From positions 4,774,001 through 4,838,000 of the forward strand of contig NZ_CP066831.1 of NCBI RefSeq assembly GCF_016598615.1: a stretch of DNA of 64,000 nt, written 5' to 3'. The notes under the pieces were generated by a model. The model was not told the origin of the DNA. It saw only the letters and a program-made list of their open reading frames with translations, and ran no database searches. A program made the translations under genes and the position numbers. Positions 42,012 through 50,275 of the stretch are shown here, piece after piece (within the stretch, counting starts at the first letter, position 1; every line of letters begins with the position of its first letter). This stretch comes from Streptomyces liliifuscus. Lineage in GTDB: Bacteria > Actinomycetota > Actinomycetes > Streptomycetales > Streptomycetaceae.

Positions 42012-44207
42012 TTATGGGGCGCGGTCCGGGCTTGTTGAGAAGGCCTTGTTGCCTGCCACTGCCACTATCGCGTCCTTTGTCAGGAGCAGGCTCGGGATTG
42101 TTTGTTCGGCCGAGGAGCCTGGGTCCTTCAGCTTGTCGGTGGTCCATTGCTCGGTGCCGGTGGTGCGGTCGAGGGCGAGGAGGCGGCCGTAGCGGTTGGC
42201 GAAGTAGAGGGTGTTGTACTTCTTGGACAGGACCGGCGCCGACAGGTTCTCGACCTGGGTCTCCCGCTGCCACAGCCGGGTGCCGTCGGTCGCCCTGTTC
42301 GCGGTGACGGTCCCGTCGGGGCGGACGAAGTACACCACGCCGTCGATCACGGTGGCCGTGCCGCGCGGGGTGCCCGCCAGGGGGATCCGGACGGCCGCGC
42401 CGGTGGTCGGATTCACCTTCTGCAGAGCCTCGTACGCCTCGTCCCGCCCGTCGCTCGACTGCCAGTCCACCTGCCGCGGAAGCGCGAACAGCGGCTGCCC
42501 GCCGACGGCGCCGAGCGGTGCCGCGCCCCGGGGCGGCGCCTTGAGTTCCCGCGGTGTGCCGTCCGCCGGATCGAGGCGCAGGAAGCCCATCGGACCGTCG
42601 GCGGGGCCGTCCTCGTCGCTGCACATGCCGTAGGGGGCACGGCCCATGACCACCACGGTGCAGTCGGTGCCGGCCGACGACTTCGCCGGTGTCCGCCACA
42701 TGTCCTCGCCCGTCCTGGCGTTGACGGCGACGAACTCCTTCCCCCCTTCCGGCATCACCAGGATCCCGCCGCCGTCGAACAGCGCGGCGGGACGGCCCGC
42801 GTCGACCGGTCGGGTCCAGAGCCGTTCCCCGGTGTCGGCGTCGATGGCGAGCAGCCGCAGGGCCGCCCCCACCTCGTCCGCGTCCGGCTCGTCGGTCGTG
42901 TACACGATCCCGTTCTCGACGCCGAGGGGCCGCCGGGTGCTCTGAGGGTTGCTGCCGAACCGCCACAGGACACGACCGGAGGCGGCGTCGACGCGGGCGA
43001 CCGTGAACCCGGTCCCCGCGCAGTACACGGAGGACCCGCCGGGCACACAACCGGAGTCCAGGCCGTCCACGTCGACGATCACGGAGTCGCTCTTCACGGC
43101 TCGGACGAGACTCGTCTGCCAGGGCCGCCACCCCGCGGGAAACGCCGGGGCGGCAGCGGCGGAGCCGGACGCGGACGTCCCCCCTGCGGACGTGTCCTCG
43201 GTGGTCCTCGGCCGCGTCACCAGATACACCGACGCGCTCACGGCCACGGCCAGGGCCACGCCCGCGGCGACCAGGAGACGCACCCGGCGGCCACGGCGGC
43301 CGGAGCCCGTCGAGGTGGCACCCTCGGTTTTCCGAGCGGCCCTTCGGCCCTCCGGAACGGTCGGCGGGCCCGACGCGGACGGGGCCGTGGACGTCTCCGG
43401 CAGCTCCCTGAACAGCCAGTGCAGCTCGGCGAGTTCGGGCCGGACGGCCGGGTCCTTGTCCAGGCAGCGCTCGACGATGCCCCGCAACGGCTGCGGGACT
43501 CCGTCCAGGGACGGCGGCTCGTTCATCACCTGGTAGCCCGTCACATACGGGCTGCCGCCGTCGAAGGGCCCGTTGCCGGTGGCCGCGAACGCCAGGAGCG
43601 AGCCCAGCGAGAACACGTCGGAGGCCGCGGTGACGTCCCGGGGCGAGGCGAACTGTTCCGGGGACATGAAGGGCGGCGTGCCGATCAGCCGCCCGGTCAC
43701 GGTGAGGGCCTGGCTGTCGGCGGCGCGCGAGATGCCGAAGTCGATGACGCGCGGGCCGTCCCCGGCCATCAGGACGTTGCTCGGCTTCAGGTCCCGGTGC
43801 ACCACACCCGCCTGGTGGATGTCCTTCAGCGCCTCGACGAGCCCCAGCGCGAGCGCGCGCAGCTCGCGCCCGCCCAACGGCCCTTCCCTGTCCACCATTT
43901 CGGACAGCGTTCGGCCCGGCACGTACAGAGTTGCCATCCAGGGCAGTTCGGCGTCCGGGTCGGCGTCCACCACCGGGGCGGTGAACGCCCCGCTCACCCG
44001 GCGGGCCGCCGCGACCTCCTGCCGGAACCGGGCCCGGAACTCCTCGTCCAGCGCGTACTGCGCGTGCACGACCTTGACCGCGACCTGCCGCCCCGAGACC
44101 GAGCGCGCCAGGTACACGACCCCCATGCCACCGCTGCCCAGCCGGTCGACGAGCTCGTAGCCGCCTATGGACCCGATGGACCCCTGCTCCCCGGTGTGCT
44201 GCGGCAT
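42012..44207 (-). CDS. Ser/Thr protein kinase with extracellular PQQ-like beta-propeller
   Basis: The 731-residue protein has a Hanks-type kinase domain at about 16-285 (glycine loop GSGGMGVVYLAR, HRDLKPSNVL, DFGISR and APE-like SPEQF). A membrane helix lies at about 312-332 and a C-terminal domain of PQQ-type repeats follows (VDAASGRVLWRFG, IDADTGERLWTRPV, DRTTGTEQWTTDK). All catalytic residues are present. The propeller should lie outside the membrane as a sensor. Its ATG comes 1 nt after the stop of the preceding kinase gene, with GGAGG inside that gene, so the two kinases form an operon. Confidence 0.94.
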   Translation of the reverse strand: MPQHTGEQGSIGSIGGYELVDRLGSGGMGVVYLARSVSGRQVAVKVVHAQYALDEEFRARFRQEVAAARRVSGAFTAPVVDADPDAELPWMATLYVPGRTLSEMVDREGPLGGRELRALALGLVEALKDIHQAGVVHRDLKPSNVLMAGDGPRVIDFGISRAADSQALTVTGRLIGTPPFMSPEQFASPRDVTAASDVFSLGSLLAFAATGNGPFDGGSPYVTGYQVMNEPPSLDGVPQPLRGIVERCLDKDPAVRPELAELHWLFRELPETSTAPSASGPPTVPEGRRAARKTEGATSTGSGRRGRRVRLLVAAGVALAVAVSASVYLVTRPRTTEDTSAGGTSASGSAAAAPAFPAGWRPWQTSLVRAVKSDSVIVDVDGLDSGCVPGGSSVYCAGTGFTVARVDAASGRVLWRFGSNPQSTRRPLGVENGIVYTTDEPDADEVGAALRLLAIDADTGERLWTRPVDAGRPAALFDGGGILVMPEGGKEFVAVNARTGEDMWRTPAKSSAGTDCTVVVMGRAPYGMCSDEDGPADGPMGFLRLDPADGTPRELKAPPRGAAPLGAVGGQPLFALPRQVDWQSSDGRDEAYEALQKVNPTTGAAVRIPLAGTPRGTATVIDGVVYFVRPDGTVTANRATDGTRLWQRETQVENLSAPVLSKKYNTLYFANRYGRLLALDRTTGTEQWTTDKLKDPGSSAEQTIPSLLLTKDAIVAVAGNKAFSTSPDRAP

Positions 44208-44208
44208 G

Positions 44209-46122
44209 CTAGGCGCCTCCTGCCATGCGGGCCCGCTGGAGGTTCGTGAGCCGTCGCACGAAGAGGATGGCCAGTACGGCGGTCACGATGCCGAGGACGT
44301 TGGCCGCCTGCGAGGTGACGATGGTGTCCGTGGCCGCGACGGCGAGGTCCCTGTCGTACCAGCTGGCCCACGAGTCGTTCGCGTACGCCAGGAAGTAGGC
44401 GAGCCAGAACCACCACCATGTGTGCAGGAGCCACCGTCCGGCGCCGGACGGCCTGCCGGTCGTCGCCGTCCAGATGTCGTTGCCGATCTGCTTGGGCATG
44501 TAGAAGTTGACGACCGGGATGAACCACGAACCGGCCGCCATCCCGGACGCGTGGCGGATGTGGCCCGGCGCGAAGGCCTCGGCGTTGAGCCGGCTGCGCT
44601 GGAACCAGAAAGCCCACACGATCACCACCGCGATGCCCACGAACACGGTGAGCACCTCGGTCCCCAGCGACGCGACGCTCAGGTACTTGTAGTCCTTGAT
44701 GAGGTCGGTGGCTGACGTACTGGCCGCCGCGGACAGCCGGGAGTAGGCCACCCCGAGGACGGCGATCCGCAGCAGCAGCGGCACGACGAAGAGGGCGAGC
44801 AGGAGGGCCAGCGCGATCGAGAGCCCACGGGTCGAGCGAGGGGTGGGCAACCGGGAGCCGTAGGCGGGAGCGGAGAAGTGCGGGGCCTGCAGATGCCCCG
44901 GGGGCGGGCTGTGGGGGTGGAGACCCCCGGGGAGCGGGCCCTGCGGGTGGAGGCTGCCGGGCAGCGGACTGTGCGGGTGCTGACTGCCGGGCTGCGGGCT
45001 CTGCCACGAGGGGGCCGTCGGGGAGTACGCGAGGGGAGGGCCGAAGCCCGGTACGGGGCTCGATACCGGTATGGGGCTGGATGCCGGTCCGGGGTTCGAT
45101 GCCGGTGCAGGGTTCGATGCCGGTGCGGGGCTCGGTATCCGCGCAGAGGCGCTCGCCCCGGGCACGGGACTCGGCGTCGGCGCGGGGCCCTGCGGGTCCT
45201 CGCTGTCCAGGAGGCGTACGGCGTGTCTGCCCAGCTCCGCCAGCACCTCGCCGGGCAGCCACGCGCCGCCCCTGCCGTCTCTGCCGACCGGTGCGCCCGG
45301 CATCCCCTCGGCCGACGCCAACAGCGTGTCCAGGGAGGGCCGTTGGGCGGGGTCCTTCGCGAGGCAGGCCGCGATCAGTCCCTGCCAGGCATCGGGTATG
45401 TCCTCGAGATCGGCCTCCTCCTCCGCGATGCGGAAGAGCAGCGAGTGGATCCCGCCGTCGGCGGTACCGAAGGGCAGCCGCCCCGTGGCGGTGTACGCCA
45501 GCACGGCACCGAGGCAGAAGACGTCGCTCGCGAACGTCACCCGCTCGCCGCGCACCTGCTCGGGCGCCATGAAGCCCGGGGACCCCACGAGGGCCCCGGG
45601 CTTGGTGAGCCCGTCGGCGGACTGCACGGCCGTGTCGAGGGCCCGCGCGATACCGAAGTCGATGACCCGGGGCCCGTCGATCGTCACCAGCACGTTGGAG
45701 GGCTTGAGGTCGCGGTGCACGAGACCCGCGCCGTGGATGGCCTGGAGCGCGCGGATGAGCCCGATCGCCAACGCGCGCACGGACTGCGGCGGCAGCGGTC
45801 CGTACTGCTTGTCCACCACCTCGGCGAGCGAGGGGCCGGCGACGTAGCCGGTGGCGACCCAGGGGGTCGGCGCCTCGGTGTCGGCGTCGAGCACGGGTGC
45901 CGTCCAGTCGCCACCGACCCGCTGGGCCGCCTTCACCTCCTGCGCGAACCGCCGTCTGAAGTCCGGCTTGCGGGCCAGCTCCTCCTTGACGACCTTGACC
46001 GCGACCGTACGGCCGCGCTCGGAACGGGCCAGGTACACCCGCCCCATGCCGCCTTCACCGAGTCTGCCGAGCAGTCGGTAGCCGCCGATCCAGCCCGGAT
46101 CCGCCGGGTCCAACCCGTCCAT
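44209..46122 (-). CDS. Ser/Thr protein kinase fused to DUF4328 membrane domain
   Basis: The 637-residue protein has a kinase domain at about 14-275 (GEGGMGRVYLAR, HRDLKPSNVL, DFGIAR, APEQV). A Pro/Ser/His-rich linker of about 110 residues with repeated PGSLHPQGPLPGG-like units follows. The C-terminal region has about five membrane segments carrying the DUF4328 signature (GSWFIPVVNFYMPKQIGNDI). DUF4328 is usually a stand-alone membrane protein. It is the first gene of a two-kinase operon. Confidence 0.93.
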   Translation of the reverse strand: MDGLDPADPGWIGGYRLLGRLGEGGMGRVYLARSERGRTVAVKVVKEELARKPDFRRRFAQEVKAAQRVGGDWTAPVLDADTEAPTPWVATGYVAGPSLAEVVDKQYGPLPPQSVRALAIGLIRALQAIHGAGLVHRDLKPSNVLVTIDGPRVIDFGIARALDTAVQSADGLTKPGALVGSPGFMAPEQVRGERVTFASDVFCLGAVLAYTATGRLPFGTADGGIHSLLFRIAEEEADLEDIPDAWQGLIAACLAKDPAQRPSLDTLLASAEGMPGAPVGRDGRGGAWLPGEVLAELGRHAVRLLDSEDPQGPAPTPSPVPGASASARIPSPAPASNPAPASNPGPASSPIPVSSPVPGFGPPLAYSPTAPSWQSPQPGSQHPHSPLPGSLHPQGPLPGGLHPHSPPPGHLQAPHFSAPAYGSRLPTPRSTRGLSIALALLLALFVVPLLLRIAVLGVAYSRLSAAASTSATDLIKDYKYLSVASLGTEVLTVFVGIAVVIVWAFWFQRSRLNAEAFAPGHIRHASGMAAGSWFIPVVNFYMPKQIGNDIWTATTGRPSGAGRWLLHTWWWFWLAYFLAYANDSWASWYDRDLAVAATDTIVTSQAANVLGIVTAVLAILFVRRLTNLQRARMAGGA

Positions 46123-46254
46123 GCTTGCTCCCTCTCCCCCGGCGCCGCGTTCGCCTGAGGATAGGGGAGGTGCGCGAGTGACGTGTGGGAGACCGGTGTC
46201 TGTCCGGCGGTCCTGTGCCGGTGAACACCCGTGTGCCCCATGGCAGTTCCGTGC

Positions 46255-47766
46255 CTATCGGCAGTACGTGTCCCTGGCGGGCCGTTCCCCCGTGGCCAGG
46301 TAGCGGGTGACGGCCGTGTCCCCGCAGGCGTTGCCGTTGCCCAGGTAGGCGTCGTGTCCGGTGGAGTCCACGGTCACCATGACGGCGCGCTTGCCGAGGG
46401 CCGCGCGGAGTTCGCGGGCGCCGGCGAGCGGGGCGGCGGGGTCCCGCTCGTTCTGGACCATGAGGATGGTGGAGGGTCCGCGGTCGGTGATCCGTACCGG
46501 GTCCTGCTTCGGCGGATACGGCCAGGCGGCGCAGAGGGTCGCGTTCCTCGGCATTCCGGCGGTCAGCGGGTATTTGGCGCGGCTCTCGTCGACCTCCTTC
46601 TGGTAGCGGGCGGCCGACGTGGGCCACTTCCCCTCGTTGCAGAAGGTCGCGGAGGCGACGGCGAGGCCGTTCTGCAACAGCGCCTCCGGGGGCGCCTCGG
46701 GCGCGGGCGGGACAGTGCCCTTCCGGGCGGCGAGGATCAGCCGGGCCGCCGCCGGGAAGCCCTCGGGGTCGTAGAACGCGTCGAGCAGGCTCTGCCGCAG
46801 CACGTTGCCGTTCAGCTCGGCCGGATTGGCGCCGGGCCAGGGAATCGGCTCGCGGTCGAGGCGTGCGGCGAGCCGCAGGAACATCGGCCGCACCCCGGCC
46901 GCCGTATCGGCCAGCCGGTACGGATTCCCGGGCGCCGAGGCCCACTTGGCGAACTCGGGGAAGACGTCCTCGACACCCCGCTCGAACCCGGCCCACAGAC
47001 CGCGGGCGACCTGGCCGCCGTGGGCGTCCGCGTTGGCGTCCAGATTGCTGTCCAGCACGAACCGGTCGGTGCGGTGGGGGAACAACTGGCTGTAGACGGC
47101 GCCGAGATACGAGCCGTACGAGACACCCCAGGCGGACAGCTTCCGCTCGCCGAGCGCCGCCCGGATGCGGTCGACGTCATGCGCGTTGGCGACGGTGTCG
47201 ATGTGCCGCATCAGCTCCCCGCCGTTGCGCTCGCAGGCGCCGGCCATCCGTGTGGCGGCAGCCATGTTCGGGGCGACGGACCCGTCCGGACCGCCGGGCC
47301 ACGGCCGGAACGCGGTCGCGGCCAGATCCCGCCGCTCGAACCCGCAACTCACCGGCGCCGAGCGCCCGTTGCCCCGGGGATCGAACACGACCAGGTCGTA
47401 CGCCTCCCGCACCTCCCGGGGCAGGGTCCGCGCCTTCGCCGACTGCTCTTCGAGACTGCTGCCACCGGGCCCTCCGGGAATCAGCAGCAGGACCCCTCGG
47501 CGTACGGCCGGCTTCTCGCTCCGGATCCGGGAGACGGCGACACCGATCTCCTCGCCCCCGGGGTCGGCGTAGTCCATGGGCACGTCGACGGTCGCGCACT
47601 CCTGCCCGGGGCCGAACCCGCTCCCCTCGCACTTCGCCCAGTCGAGGGGCTTGTCCCGTAGGGCAGTTGGAGCGGTCGAGGCGGTCGCGGTGAGCGGCAG
47701 GGCGAGCCCGAGCACCACGCCGGAGACGGCGGTCAGGGCGATGTTTCGCTTGCTCTTCTTCATCAT
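46255..47766 (-). CDS. Secreted alpha/beta-hydrolase, tripeptidyl aminopeptidase (TAP)-like
   Basis: The 503-residue protein has a signal peptide (MMKKSKRNIALTAVSGVVLG). A hydrolase core carries Ser216 in GVSYGS, preceded by IPGGPGGSS (oxyanion region) and FDPRGNGRS. Asp in VQNERDPAAPL and His in STGHDAYLG lie in the C-terminal TAP-like part. This matches the Streptomyces TAP/SlpD-type exopeptidases that remove short peptides from protein N-termini outside the cell. The paired ATGs at 47766/47763 put the signal peptide at the start. Confidence 0.92.
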   Translation of the reverse strand: MMKKSKRNIALTAVSGVVLGLALPLTATASTAPTALRDKPLDWAKCEGSGFGPGQECATVDVPMDYADPGGEEIGVAVSRIRSEKPAVRRGVLLLIPGGPGGSSLEEQSAKARTLPREVREAYDLVVFDPRGNGRSAPVSCGFERRDLAATAFRPWPGGPDGSVAPNMAAATRMAGACERNGGELMRHIDTVANAHDVDRIRAALGERKLSAWGVSYGSYLGAVYSQLFPHRTDRFVLDSNLDANADAHGGQVARGLWAGFERGVEDVFPEFAKWASAPGNPYRLADTAAGVRPMFLRLAARLDREPIPWPGANPAELNGNVLRQSLLDAFYDPEGFPAAARLILAARKGTVPPAPEAPPEALLQNGLAVASATFCNEGKWPTSAARYQKEVDESRAKYPLTAGMPRNATLCAAWPYPPKQDPVRITDRGPSTILMVQNERDPAAPLAGARELRAALGKRAVMVTVDSTGHDAYLGNGNACGDTAVTRYLATGERPARDTYCR

Positions 47767-47887
47767 GGGAAGAGCCTCGCGAATCCGCGTCGACCCGCCC
47801 ATCCGGCCACCCGGCCTCTCCGCACGGCGGTTTCCCGAACCGGCGGCATCGCGGGAGAGGTGCCCGCGCCGGCCCGGCATGGCGTGC

Positions 47888-48535
47888 TCAGTGGCTGAGC
47901 AGGTCCTCCAGTTCGGCCGCGTACAGCAGTGCGGGGTCGAAGCCCATCCCGGTGAAGTGGCCGGCGAGTTCCAGGGACAGGACGCCGTGCAGCCGGGTCC
48001 AGAGGGCCAGGCCCCGGTGGAGGGCCGCGGGCGGGGCGGGGTGGCCGCCCGCCCACTGGCGGTGGCTTTCGAGGTGGGTGTCGAACGGCGTCGCGGGACC
48101 GTCCGAGGGCAGCGCGACGCAGGCGTCGAGCAACGTCACCATGATGCCCTGCGCGATTCCGGTGACGTCGTCCGGCGCGTGGTAGCCGGGCACGGGCGTG
48201 CCGTAGATGAGGAAGTAGCGGTGGGGGTCCGCGAGGGCCCACTCGCGCAGGGCGTGCGCGAGCGCGGGGAGGTCGGCGCCGGATTCGGCGGCCGCGTTGA
48301 GGGTGTCGGCGAGGCTGCTGTACGCGTCCCTGATCAGCTCGGTGATCAGCTCGTCGCGGCCGGCGAAGTACCGGTAGAGCGCGGGGCCGCTCATGCCCAT
48401 CTGCTTGGCGATCGCGTTGAGGGAGAGCGCGGTCGCGCCCGCCGTGGCGATCTGCTCCCACGCGCGTTCCTTGATCTCCGTACGCACCTGGGTGCGGTAG
48501 CGCTCTCGCGGGGTCGTCGTGCCGGTCTCCGCCAT
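47888..48535 (-). CDS. TetR-family regulator (WHG-domain type)
   Basis: The 215-residue protein has a TetR helix-turn-helix at about 17-62 (ALSLNAIAKQMGMSGPALYR, YFAGRDELITELIRDAY). The C-terminal ligand domain carries WTRLHGVLSLELAGHF, the pattern of the WHG subgroup. It is divergent from a quinone oxidoreductase gene, with promoter-overlapping inverted repeats between them. It therefore probably represses that gene and itself. Confidence 0.93.
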   Translation of the reverse strand: MAETGTTTPRERYRTQVRTEIKERAWEQIATAGATALSLNAIAKQMGMSGPALYRYFAGRDELITELIRDAYSSLADTLNAAAESGADLPALAHALREWALADPHRYFLIYGTPVPGYHAPDDVTGIAQGIMVTLLDACVALPSDGPATPFDTHLESHRQWAGGHPAPPAALHRGLALWTRLHGVLSLELAGHFTGMGFDPALLYAAELEDLLSH

Positions 48536-48591
48536 GACCTGCCGCCTTCCGTGATCGTGGGGGCGCCTGCGAGATACAGGCTCAAGATTTA

Positions 48592-48651
48592 GTTAGAGGC
48601 TATCACTGAACCTCTTGACGTCACCTTTCTCGTGGAGTTATAACTTCTAAC
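48592..48651 (+). promoter_or_regulatory. Promoter with overlapping inverted repeats
   Basis: TTGACG (48615-48620) and TATAAC (48639-48644) are 18 bp apart and form a good vegetative promoter towards the oxidoreductase gene. The -10 box lies inside the perfect palindrome AGTTATAACT (48636-48645). GTTAGAGGCTAT (48592-48603) and ATAACTTCTAAC (48640-48651) are inverted repeats matching at 10 of 12 positions. These are likely operators for the divergent TetR protein. Confidence 0.55.
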
Positions 48652-48717
48652 AGAAGCGAGAGCGAGTAACTCCCGCGGAACCCGAATCACAGAGCGCAGA
48701 GCGCAGTGGAGGCAGTC

Positions 48718-49749
48718 ATGAACGCCGAAGGACTCGTCGAGGTCGTCCTGCCGGGCAAGGTGGAGCCGGAAGGGCTGGAGATCCGGCACGGAGCCGTACC
48801 CGTCGCGGGCCCCGGTCAGGTCCTGATCCGGATGGAGGCGACCGGCGTCTCCTTCGCCGAGCAGCAGATGCGCCGCGGCCGCTACTACGACCAGCCGGCG
48901 TTCCCCTTCGTCCCCGGCTACGACCTGGTCGGGACCGTGGCCGCCACCGGTGAGGGCGTCGAGCCGGGCCTGGCCGGCACCCGGGTGGCCGCACTGGTCA
49001 AGGTCGGCGGCTGGGCCAGCCACGTACTCGTCGACGCGGCGGACGTGGTGCCGGTGCCCGACGGGGTCGGCGCGGCGGAGGCGGAGACGCTGGTGCTCAA
49101 CGGCATCACCGCCTGGCAGATGCTGCACCGCAAGGCCCGCGTCCGCGCCGGGCAGACCGTCCTGGTGCACGGCGCCAACGGCGGCGTCGGCTCGGTCCTG
49201 GTCCAGCTCGCAGTGGCCGCGGGCGCCAAGGTGATCGGCACGGCGTCCGCGCGCCACCACGACGCGCTGCGGGCCCAGGGGGTCACTCCCGTCGACTACC
49301 GCACCGAGGACATTCCCGCGCGGGTCCGTGAGCTGGCCCCCGGCGGAGTGGACGCCGTCTTCGACCACGTCGGCCTGCGCAGCGCGATCGACTCCTGGAA
49401 CCTCCTCGCCCCCGGCGGCACGCTCGTCTCCTACGGCAGCGCCGCCACCCGGGACGACGAGGGCTCCAAGCAGCTGCCCGTGCTCAAGCTGCTCGGCCGG
49501 ATCTGGGTGTGGAACGCGCTGCCCAACCGCCGGCGCGCCTACTTCTTCAACATCTGGGCCGGGCGGGCCTTCGCCAAGAACCAGTTCCGGGCCCGGCTGC
49601 GCGCCGACCTCACCCAGGTCCTCGCGGCCCTCCAGCGCGGTGACATCACCCCCCGGATCGCCGCACAGCTCCCGCTCTCCCGCATCGCCGACGCCCTGCG
49701 CCTGGCCGAGTCGGGCACCGTCGCCGGAAAGATCGTCCTGAACCCGTAG
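48718..49749 (+). CDS. Zinc-free medium-chain dehydrogenase (quinone oxidoreductase type)
   Basis: The 343-residue protein has the GroES-like N-terminal fold and a Rossmann motif (VLVHGANGGVGSVLVQLAVA). VFDHVGLRSAIDSW and a GKIVL end are also typical of NADPH:quinone reductases. The catalytic zinc ligands of alcohol dehydrogenases are absent. The ATG at 48718 has GGAGG 5 nt upstream; an in-frame GTG at 48706 is less likely. It is divergent from, and probably repressed by, the TetR gene. A role against reactive quinones or electrophiles is plausible. Confidence 0.91.
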   Translation: MNAEGLVEVVLPGKVEPEGLEIRHGAVPVAGPGQVLIRMEATGVSFAEQQMRRGRYYDQPAFPFVPGYDLVGTVAATGEGVEPGLAGTRVAALVKVGGWASHVLVDAADVVPVPDGVGAAEAETLVLNGITAWQMLHRKARVRAGQTVLVHGANGGVGSVLVQLAVAAGAKVIGTASARHHDALRAQGVTPVDYRTEDIPARVRELAPGGVDAVFDHVGLRSAIDSWNLLAPGGTLVSYGSAATRDDEGSKQLPVLKLLGRIWVWNALPNRRRAYFFNIWAGRAFAKNQFRARLRADLTQVLAALQRGDITPRIAAQLPLSRIADALRLAESGTVAGKIVLNP

Positions 49750-49859
49750 CGCGCCGCGGCCGCCACCCCGGCGGGCCGGGCCGGCCGGCCGAGCCCTATC
49801 CTCACGACCGACCGACGGCTCGGCCGACAACCGCCGCCCAGGACGAGGATCACAACGAC

Positions 49860-50255
49860 ATGTCACGCCACCACGAGACCAAGTTCCGCGTCGTCACGAA
49901 GCTCCAGCGGTGGGTCGTGAACCCGGTGTCCAGACTGCTGCCGTTCCAGACGCTGTTGGAGACCACCGGACGCAAGTCGGGGCTGCCGCGGCGGACTCCG
50001 GTCGGTGGGCGGCGGGTCGGCCGGGAGTTCTGGATCGTGTCCGAGTACGGCGAGAAGTCGCAGTACGTACGGAACATCCAGGCGAACCCGAGCGTCCGCG
50101 TCCGCGACAAGGGCCGGTGGCACCACGGCACCGCCCACCTCCTGCACAAGGACGACGCCCGCACCCGGCTGAAGTCCCTCCCCCGCATGAACAGCGCCGC
50201 AGTCCGGGCGTTCGGCACGAACCTGCTGACCGTACGGGTGGATCTGACGGACTGA
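49860..50255 (+). CDS. F420-type deazaflavin-dependent nitroreductase family protein (Ddn-like)
   Basis: The 131-residue split-barrel protein has LLETTGRKSGLPRRTPVGGR, FWIVSEYGEKSQYVRNIQAN and PSVRVRDKGRWHHGTAHLL, the standard Ddn/FDR-A pattern. These enzymes use reduced F420 to act on nitro compounds, quinones or similar acceptors. It lies 110 nt after the quinone oxidoreductase on the same strand and so could share its transcript. Its size is normal. Confidence 0.93.
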   Translation: MSRHHETKFRVVTKLQRWVVNPVSRLLPFQTLLETTGRKSGLPRRTPVGGRRVGREFWIVSEYGEKSQYVRNIQANPSVRVRDKGRWHHGTAHLLHKDDARTRLKSLPRMNSAAVRAFGTNLLTVRVDLTD

Positions 50256-50275
50256 GGGCGGCCGGACGGAACCGC

